Positions 49,379 through 54,528 of a stretch of 54,528 nucleotides of DNA are shown here, one piece after another. A model generated the notes under the pieces. It was not told the DNA's origin, did not search any database, and was given only the letters and a program-made list of their open reading frames with translations. The DNA comes from a bacterium (lineage in GTDB: Bacteria > Patescibacteriota > Patescibacteriia > Patescibacteriales > UBA12465). Position numbers and translations under genes: made by a program. The first letter of the stretch is position 1. Each line of letters begins with the position of its first letter. Location: positions 1 to 54,528 of the forward strand of contig JAJZRB010000002.1 of assembly GCA_021806615.1 (NCBI GenBank). Direction: 5' to 3'.

Positions 49379-49912
49379 ATGTCTATCTTTGACCTCAGCC
49401 TCCTCATCATTTTAATCGGTTTCGTGGTTAACGGCCTATTCAAGGGGCTCATCAGAATCATCGGCCATATCGTCGGCCTCTTAGTCGGCGCTTATGCGGC
49501 CGGCCACTATTATCTGGCTTTCTATGACTGGTGGAAGAACTGGCATTGGTTCCAAGCCTGGGCCCTAGGTCACGATAGCGCCAGCAAGGTCATTTCCTTT
49601 ATTATTCTTTTCGTTCTAGTGACGAGGTTGTCTGATCTGTTCTTCGTGGTCCTGGAAAAAGCTTTCAATTTTATCGCCATTATTCCTGGCAGCCGTTTCC
49701 TTAATAATATTCTCGGCGCTTTTCTGGGCTTTTTAGAAGGTTCATTATTTTTAGGCCTGATTATTTATGTAATTTCCCGCTATGCTTTAATCGGCAATTA
49801 CTTCAGCGATCAGCTGGCCCATTCTATAATGGCCCCTTTTTTGCTGAAGGTAGTCAATCTTATCTTGCCGTTCTTGCCAGCCGCCCTTAAGGCTCTCCAG
49901 TCCGTTATCTAG
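49379..49912 (+). CDS. CvpA-family membrane protein
   Basis: Protein of 177 residues with four hydrophobic segments, beginning SIFDLSLLIILIGFVVNGLF and then GLIRIIGHIVGLLVGAYAAG. Both the start and the later NNILGAFLGFLEGSLFLGL pattern are typical of CvpA (colicin V production protein) proteins. The molecular function of the family is unresolved. It is located between metG and tsaC in the same run. Confidence 0.8.
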   Translation: MSIFDLSLLIILIGFVVNGLFKGLIRIIGHIVGLLVGAYAAGHYYLAFYDWWKNWHWFQAWALGHDSASKVISFIILFVLVTRLSDLFFVVLEKAFNFIAIIPGSRFLNNILGAFLGFLEGSLFLGLIIYVISRYALIGNYFSDQLAHSIMAPFLLKVVNLILPFLPAALKALQSVI

Positions 49913-49941
49913 CCGATGGCGCGTGAGGCGCGATTTTAGCG

Positions 49942-49948
49942 GGAGGAG
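49942..49948 (+). promoter_or_regulatory. Purine-rich Shine-Dalgarno before tsaC
   Basis: GGAGGAG lies 13 nt before ATG 49962, and 1-3 nt before an in-frame GTG (49950). The spacing is long for ATG and short for GTG, so the SD does not settle the start. Confidence 0.4.
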
Positions 49949-49961
49949 AGTGGAACTAGAC

Positions 49962-50570
49962 ATGAAGACAGTCAATATAAAATCTAAAAAAATTACGCCG
50001 GCAATAGTTAAACTTGTTGCCGGCGCTTTAGAGTCGGGGCAGATCCTGGTCTTGCCGACAGATACTATTTACGGTCTTAGTTGCCGGGCCGACGATCCGC
50101 TGGCTATCAAGCGTATTTATAAATTGAAGGAACGGGACCCTAAGCGTCCGCTTATCATCCTGGTCAGTGATTTAGCGATGCTTAAGAGATATGCCTCCCT
50201 TTCTAGCCGCCAGGCTTCATTTTTAAAGAAAATATGGGGGGCGGATGCCCGTCCGACCACGATCGTCTTGGATCCGCTAGATAATTTACCGCGGGAATTA
50301 TACGGCGCTCATGGCAGCTTGGCCTTGCGTTTGCCTAAAAGTGAATTTTTGATTAAAATAATAAAGAAGTTAAAAAGGCCGATCGTCTCTACGAGCCTGA
50401 ATTTAAGCGGTCAAGAGAGCATCATGAGCGTCAAACGACTTTCCGGCTATTTCCCGGCTACACAGAACTGTCCTGATCTAATAGTTGATCAAGGCTATTG
50501 CCGCCGCCGCCGTCCCTCTCGGCTCATTGACCTCCGGGATGGGACAAAACCCTTAATCTTAAGAAAATAA
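49962..50570 (+). CDS. tsaC: Threonylcarbamoyl-AMP synthase (Sua5/YrdC family)
   Basis: Makes L-threonylcarbamoyladenylate for the t6A37 modification of ANN-decoding tRNAs. The N-terminus SGQILVLPTDTIYGLSCRA, KLKERDPKRPLIILVS, GSLALRLPKSEFL and PIVSTSLNLSGQESI are family blocks. The start is placed at ATG 49962 (MKTVNIKSKK), giving 202 residues; the track's GTG 49923 gives an unlikely extra 13 residues. The C-terminal Sua5 domain is missing, as in TsaC. Confidence 0.9.
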   Translation: MKTVNIKSKKITPAIVKLVAGALESGQILVLPTDTIYGLSCRADDPLAIKRIYKLKERDPKRPLIILVSDLAMLKRYASLSSRQASFLKKIWGADARPTTIVLDPLDNLPRELYGAHGSLALRLPKSEFLIKIIKKLKRPIVSTSLNLSGQESIMSVKRLSGYFPATQNCPDLIVDQGYCRRRRPSRLIDLRDGTKPLILRK

Positions 50571-50581
50571 ATAATAACTTT

Positions 50582-51826
50582 ATGATAAATAAGCAAGATA
50601 TTTGGGAAAAAATACGTTGGTCCGGAGTCGCCGTCCTTTTCGCCGTGGCGGTTTTTGTCGGCGGTTATTATGCCGGGCGGGGAACCAGCGAGGCGTCGCC
50701 TGGGAACCGCCCCTTAGCCTTCTCGCCGGAAGCGACGGCAGAAGTTTCTTCCGGTACGAGTACGCCGCTGGACTTCAATCTCTATTGGCAGGTCTGGGAT
50801 AGCTTAAAGAGCAATTATGTTGATAGGAATAAGATAAGCGATCAGGATCTTTTCTACGGTTCCCTGAAAGGCATGGCCCAAGCGACCGGAGATCCTTATA
50901 CCGTTTTCATGTCGCCGCAGGAAGCTAAGGAGTTTTCCGATGAATTAGCCGGTACTTTCGAAGGCATCGGCGCCGAGTTAGGTTTTCGCAACGATACGGC
51001 CACCGTTATTGCGCCTTTAGACGGCATGCCCGCCCAGAAAGCCGGCATACGTTCCGGCGATAAGGTATACGCGGTAGACGGGAAACCGACTATCGGTTTG
51101 AGCCTGGATGCGATAGTCAAGGAGATACGCGGTCCGAAGGATACGAAGGTGACATTAACGATTATCCGCGGCAAGGATAAGCCTAAAGATATCACGATTA
51201 CCCGTTCGGTGATCGTCGTTAGGAGCGTCAAGACGGAGATGCGCCCGGATGGCATATTGGTTATCAGAGTCAGCAATTTCAATAATGATACGGAGGGTCT
51301 TTTCAGCCAGGCGGTCAACCTCGCCCTGACTAAGAATCCTAAGGGGATTATCTTGGATCTGCGTAATAATCCAGGCGGTTATTTAGAGACCGCGGTCAAT
51401 ATGGCGAGCGAGTGGGTTCCGGAAGGCCCGATTGTCGCTGAACAATTCAACGGCAACAAACGCAATGAATATCCTTCTAACGGCAGCGGCCGCTTGCAGC
51501 ATATCCCGACTGTCGTCCTGGTTAACGGGGGCAGCGCTTCCGCGTCCGAGATCGTCGCCGGCGCCTTAAGAGATTATAAGAAAGCGACGCTGGTGGGCGA
51601 AAAGACTTTCGGCAAAGGTTCGGTGCAGACAATCAATGATTTGATGGGCGGCGCGGCTTTGAAAGTCACGATAGCCAAATGGTTGACCCCCGCCGGCGAT
51701 TATATCCACGATAAGGGCCTTGACCCTAATATCGTCGTGCCTCTTACTTCTTCTGACCTAGATAAGAATTTAGATCCGCAATTTAATCGCGCTTTAGATA
51801 TTCTTCTAAAAACGCCGAAGAAATAA
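50582..51826 (+). CDS. ctpA: C-terminal processing peptidase, S41 family
   Basis: Serine protease of 414 residues that trims C-termini of exported proteins. A transmembrane or signal segment (about 14-32) anchors it, then a PDZ domain (about 120-205, GIGAELGFRNDTATVIAPLD, DGMPAQKAGIRSGDKVYAVD). The S41 core follows with LDLRNNPGGYL, NGGSASASEIVAGAL (nucleophile Ser) and GEKTFGKGSVQ (catalytic Lys). The Ser/Lys dyad is intact. It acts outside the membrane, perhaps on the many surface proteins encoded in the region. Confidence 0.93.
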   Translation: MINKQDIWEKIRWSGVAVLFAVAVFVGGYYAGRGTSEASPGNRPLAFSPEATAEVSSGTSTPLDFNLYWQVWDSLKSNYVDRNKISDQDLFYGSLKGMAQATGDPYTVFMSPQEAKEFSDELAGTFEGIGAELGFRNDTATVIAPLDGMPAQKAGIRSGDKVYAVDGKPTIGLSLDAIVKEIRGPKDTKVTLTIIRGKDKPKDITITRSVIVVRSVKTEMRPDGILVIRVSNFNNDTEGLFSQAVNLALTKNPKGIILDLRNNPGGYLETAVNMASEWVPEGPIVAEQFNGNKRNEYPSNGSGRLQHIPTVVLVNGGSASASEIVAGALRDYKKATLVGEKTFGKGSVQTINDLMGGAALKVTIAKWLTPAGDYIHDKGLDPNIVVPLTSSDLDKNLDPQFNRALDILLKTPKK

Positions 51827-51844
51827 CAAAAAAATAAAATATTT

Positions 51845-53530
51845 ATGTCGTCAGAGAAAAAAACCGTTAAAGATCGTCAAAAGTCCGCGGAGTCTGTTAA
51901 GTATATCTTCGTGGTCGGCGGAGTGATGTCCGGAGTCGGGAAAGGCGTGACCACCGCCTCTATCGGCCAAATCCTGCAAGCCCGAGGCTATAAGGTCAGT
52001 TCCATCAAGATGGATCCTTATATTAATGTAGACGCCGGTACCATGAATCCGATAGAGCATGGCGAAGTATTCGTGACCGAAGACGGAGATGAGACCGACC
52101 AGGACATCGGAAATTATGAGCGTTTCCTGAATAAGAATATTTATCGCGAAAATTACATGACGACCGGCCGGGTCTATCAAGCGGTCATAAATCGCGAGCG
52201 TAATTTGGAATATAAAGGGCGTTGCGTCCAGGTCGTGCCGCATATTCCGCAGGAGATCCGCGAGCGCATCGACCGGGCGGTCGAGAAGACCGGCGCCGAA
52301 ATCATGATCATCGAGATCGGCGGGACGGTCGGAGAATATGAGAATCTATTGTTCTTGGAAGCGGCGAGAGTCATGAAGCTGTATAATCCCAAGGATATCC
52401 TGTTCGTCATCGTTTCCTATCTGCCTATTCCTAATAAGATCGGCGAGATGAAAACCAAGCCGACCCAGCATGCGGTACGCAGCCTGCAAGGAGCCGGCAT
52501 CCAGCCGGATTTCTTGATCGCGCGCAGCGAGAAGCCGATTGATAATCATCGCCGGGAAAAATTATCTATCAATTGCAACGTTCCGGTAGAGAATGTCATC
52601 TCGGCGCCCGATGTGGAATCCATTTATGACATCCCTCTTAATTTTGAAAAAGATAATCTGAGCGAAAGGATCCTAGATAAGTTCGGATTGCCGGCGCGCA
52701 ACCGCTATTATGATAACGAAGCTTGGAAAAAGATGGTCGCCGCTTCTAAGATCAAAAGTCCGGCAGTAAACATCGGCATCGTCGGCAAGTATTTCGCGAG
52801 CGGCGATTTTTCTCTCGGCGACTCTTATATTTCCGTCATCGAGGCGATCAAGCACGCGGCGGCGGAAAATAAGTGCCACGCTAATATCCGCTGGCTGAGC
52901 GCCGAAGAGGTCGAGAAAGAGGGAACTAAGGTCTTGCGCGGTTTAGATGGCGTAATCGTGCCCCAAGGTTGGGGCGGTCGCGGAGCGGAGGGGAAGATCA
53001 AGACCATCAAATACTGCCGGGAAAAGGGATTGCCATATTTCGGCTTATGTTACGGCATGCAGATGGCAGTCATTGAATTTGCCCGCCATGTCGCCGGCTT
53101 AAAAGACGCGAATTCGGCAGAAGTCGATCCTAAGACAACTAATCCGGTTATCCATATCATGCCCGGTCAGGAAAAATTGATAAAAGAAAGGGGTTATGGC
53201 GGGACCATCCGTCTCGGCGGCTGGCCTTGTAAGATAAAACCGAAAACCCATTTATTCCAGGCTTATGAAAGGTATAAGGCCAAGCCGATAGTTTCCGAAC
53301 GCCATCGCCATCGTTATGAATTCAATAATGATTATCGGGAAAGCTTTGAGAAACTAGGCTTGACTATTTCCGGAACTTCGCCGGACGGAAAGATAGTGGA
53401 GGCGATTGAACTAAGTAGCCATCCCTTTTTCGTCGGCGTACAGTTCCACCCCGAATATATTTCCCGCCCGCTCGCGCCCCATCCGCTGTTCGTAGAGTTC
53501 ATCAGGGTTTGCAAGGGCAATAAGAAATGA
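51845..53530 (+). CDS. pyrG: CTP synthase
   Basis: Aminates UTP to CTP using glutamine. The N-terminal synthetase domain has VVGGVMSGVGKGVTTASIG (P-loop), KMDPYINVDAGTMNP, EHGEVFVTEDGDETDQDIGN and IEIGGTVGEYEN. The glutaminase domain has GLCYGMQMAVIEFAR with the catalytic Cys and VGVQFHPEY with the His-Glu pair. It has 561 residues, slightly long because of about 15 additional N-terminal residues (SSEKKTVKDRQKSAES). Last gene of the operon, ending in TGA before the terminator at 53587. Confidence 0.96.
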   Translation: MSSEKKTVKDRQKSAESVKYIFVVGGVMSGVGKGVTTASIGQILQARGYKVSSIKMDPYINVDAGTMNPIEHGEVFVTEDGDETDQDIGNYERFLNKNIYRENYMTTGRVYQAVINRERNLEYKGRCVQVVPHIPQEIRERIDRAVEKTGAEIMIIEIGGTVGEYENLLFLEAARVMKLYNPKDILFVIVSYLPIPNKIGEMKTKPTQHAVRSLQGAGIQPDFLIARSEKPIDNHRREKLSINCNVPVENVISAPDVESIYDIPLNFEKDNLSERILDKFGLPARNRYYDNEAWKKMVAASKIKSPAVNIGIVGKYFASGDFSLGDSYISVIEAIKHAAAENKCHANIRWLSAEEVEKEGTKVLRGLDGVIVPQGWGGRGAEGKIKTIKYCREKGLPYFGLCYGMQMAVIEFARHVAGLKDANSAEVDPKTTNPVIHIMPGQEKLIKERGYGGTIRLGGWPCKIKPKTHLFQAYERYKAKPIVSERHRHRYEFNNDYRESFEKLGLTISGTSPDGKIVEAIELSSHPFFVGVQFHPEYISRPLAPHPLFVEFIRVCKGNKK

Positions 53531-53586
53531 GCGCTCAGCGCCTATTTGGGATATTTTGTTTTCCGTATATCGTATTAAAAATAAAA

Positions 53587-53615
53587 AAAACAAGCTCCGA
53601 TTCGGAGCTTGTTTT
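53587..53615. terminator. Bidirectional terminator between pyrG and rpmA
   Basis: AAAACAAGCTCCG (53587-53599) pairs with CGGAGCTTGTTTT (53603-53615), a perfect 13-bp stem with loop ATT. Confidence 0.92.
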
Positions 53616-53632
53616 ATTGATAAATGATTCAT

Positions 53633-53950
53633 TTATTTTTTGACGCTTGCTTTGGCGGCTTTTTTCTCGGCAGTTGGAATGACGACGCTGACTATCTTGC
53701 AGGTTTTCAGGGAATTATCGTATTTTCTCAGTTTTTTGGTAGAGAATTTGACTACGCCATTTTTCAATGCGAACAGAGTATCGTCTTGGCCCTTCTTAAC
53801 GTTAGGTCCAGGATGATATTTCGTGCCGCGCTGCCTGATGATAATCGCGCCAGTCTTAGCTCGGGCGCCGTCAGCCAATTTGACGCCCAAACGTTTGCTT
53901 TCTGATTCGCGGCCAAGGGAGGTAGACCCGGCGGCCTTCTTATGTGCCAT
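53633..53950 (-). CDS. rpmA: 50S ribosomal protein L27
   Basis: bL27, whose N-terminal tail reaches the peptidyl transferase centre. [20 protein letters not shown] and then LGVK begin the protein directly after Met, so no cleavable N-terminal extension of the Firmicutes type is present. [15 protein letters not shown] and [19 protein letters not shown] follow. It has 105 residues, with a Lys/Ala-rich C-terminal end. The usual neighbour rplU is not upstream; instead rpmA is monocistronic with its own promoter. Confidence 0.95.
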   Translation of the reverse strand: MAHKKAAGSTSLGRESESKRLGVKLADGARAKTGAIIIRQRGTKYHPGPNVKKGQDDTLFALKNGVVKFSTKKLRKYDNSLKTCKIVSVVIPTAEKKAAKASVKK

Positions 53951-54037
53951 AGAGTTTTATTCAACACCCGACACGTTACATGGAAATTTGATGATAACGA
54001 GTAGTGTCCGACTAATTAAATTTAATTTTACCAGTTA

Positions 54038-54066
54038 AATATAACAAAAGGCTGAATAATTGTCAA
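54038..54066 (-). promoter_or_regulatory. Promoter of rpmA
   Basis: On the minus strand a perfect TTGACA (54066-54061) and the extended -10 TGTTATATT (54046-54038), with 17 nt between TTGACA and TATATT. Predicted leader of about 80 nt. Confidence 0.72.
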
Positions 54067-54136
54067 ATTAAGCCAGTATTAGCTTTATTTTTTAATTTAA
54101 ATCTTATTTCACAAGTATTTTAATTTTTCTGGAATG

Positions 54137-54145
54137 TGCTATAAT
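54137..54145 (+). promoter_or_regulatory. Extended -10 promoter of the ferredoxin gene
   Basis: TGCTATAAT, consensus extended -10, 44 nt before ATG 54190. Confidence 0.6.
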
Positions 54146-54174
54146 AAAATTATAAAAATAAGAATAAAAAATAA

Positions 54175-54369
<195 letters not shown>

Positions 54370-54408
54370 AATCGTTTTTAACCTCTTGATTTAGGCATTA
54401 ATAAATCT

Positions 54409-54528
54409 ATGGCTGTAGAAAAAATTCTGGAAAAGCCAGCTATTTTAAAAAAGCCAGAAACGCCGCCGCCGGCCGAAAAGCCCGGCCATTTTGAAAATCT
54501 GGCGGAAAAAATCAGATCTCGGACGGAA
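54409..54528 (+). CDS. Partial gene at the window end
   Basis: ORF from ATG 54409 open to the last base, 40 codons seen: MAVEKILEKPAILKKPETPP and then a Pro/Lys/Glu-rich stretch and ENLAEKIRS. The composition is that of a disordered, charged N-terminal tail. The product cannot be identified from this part. It follows the ferredoxin by 39 nt and might be co-transcribed. Confidence 0.55.
   Translation, partial: MAVEKILEKPAILKKPETPPPAEKPGHFENLAEKIRSRTE

Overview
The window looks like a piece of a Candidate Phyla Radiation (Patescibacteria, Parcubacteria-type) chromosome. The evidence is the gene content: a sigma-region-4/HARE-HTH protein, a DUF4012 surface protein, secreted proteins with GRILLQV-type repeats, a minimal fermentative metabolism, standalone salvage-type enzymes and many short membrane proteins. 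TGA is used as a normal stop (for example at the ends of pyrG, the YgjP-like gene and 37957..38568), so this is not a code-25 lineage. I place it only at the level of Patescibacteria. No tRNA, rRNA, CRISPR array, insertion sequence or prophage was seen, and no gene-free stretch exceeds 300 bases.

Layout. 1-9600: a sigma4/HARE regulator, then a run of envelope genes (membrane protein, GT4 glycosyltransferase, DUF4012 protein, single-pass extracellular repeat protein) ending in a divergent tRNA-guanine transglycosylase. 9650-16700: a pyk-eno-phosphoesterase-rlmN operon flanked by minus-strand accessory genes of unknown function. 16700-25960: an orphan PEP-utiliser phosphohistidine domain protein, a histidine phosphatase, a PfkB kinase, a standalone trpB preceded by a leader peptide and attenuator, a 7-TM SWEET-like protein and small enzymes. 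26000-32160: superoxide dismutase, a PHP phosphatase, a secreted transglutaminase-like protein, then rpsB-tsf-ricT behind a structured leader. 32240-40910: one apparent operon running GAPDH, SDR, MazG, NuoF-like, membrane protein, [FeFe] hydrogenase, membrane protein, cca, cyclophilin. 40940-45400: iscS-iscU, an RRM protein, and secE-nusG-rplK-rplA. 45415-53620: a long operon of a large membrane protein, rsmI, metG, cvpA, tsaC, ctpA and pyrG, facing rpmA. The window ends with a Thermotoga-type ferredoxin and a truncated gene.

How it works together. The genes suggest an anaerobic fermenter: glycolysis (GAPDH, enolase, pyruvate kinase) makes NADH, and a NuoF/HydA hydrogenase module, apparently co-transcribed with GAPDH, would dispose of electrons as H2. 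The IscS/IscU pair would supply Fe-S clusters, the ferredoxin is a candidate electron carrier, and an Fe-type superoxide dismutase may protect the oxygen-sensitive parts.

The most striking observation is in front of trpB (19655-19796). A 19-residue leader peptide with tandem Trp codons is followed by four segments. Segments 1 and 3 are identical (GACTGCCC) and segments 2 and 4 are complementary to both. The tandem Trp codons abut segment 1 and the stop codon lies inside segment 2. This is the geometry of an enteric-type trp attenuator, here apparently controlling a lone trpB in a reduced genome.
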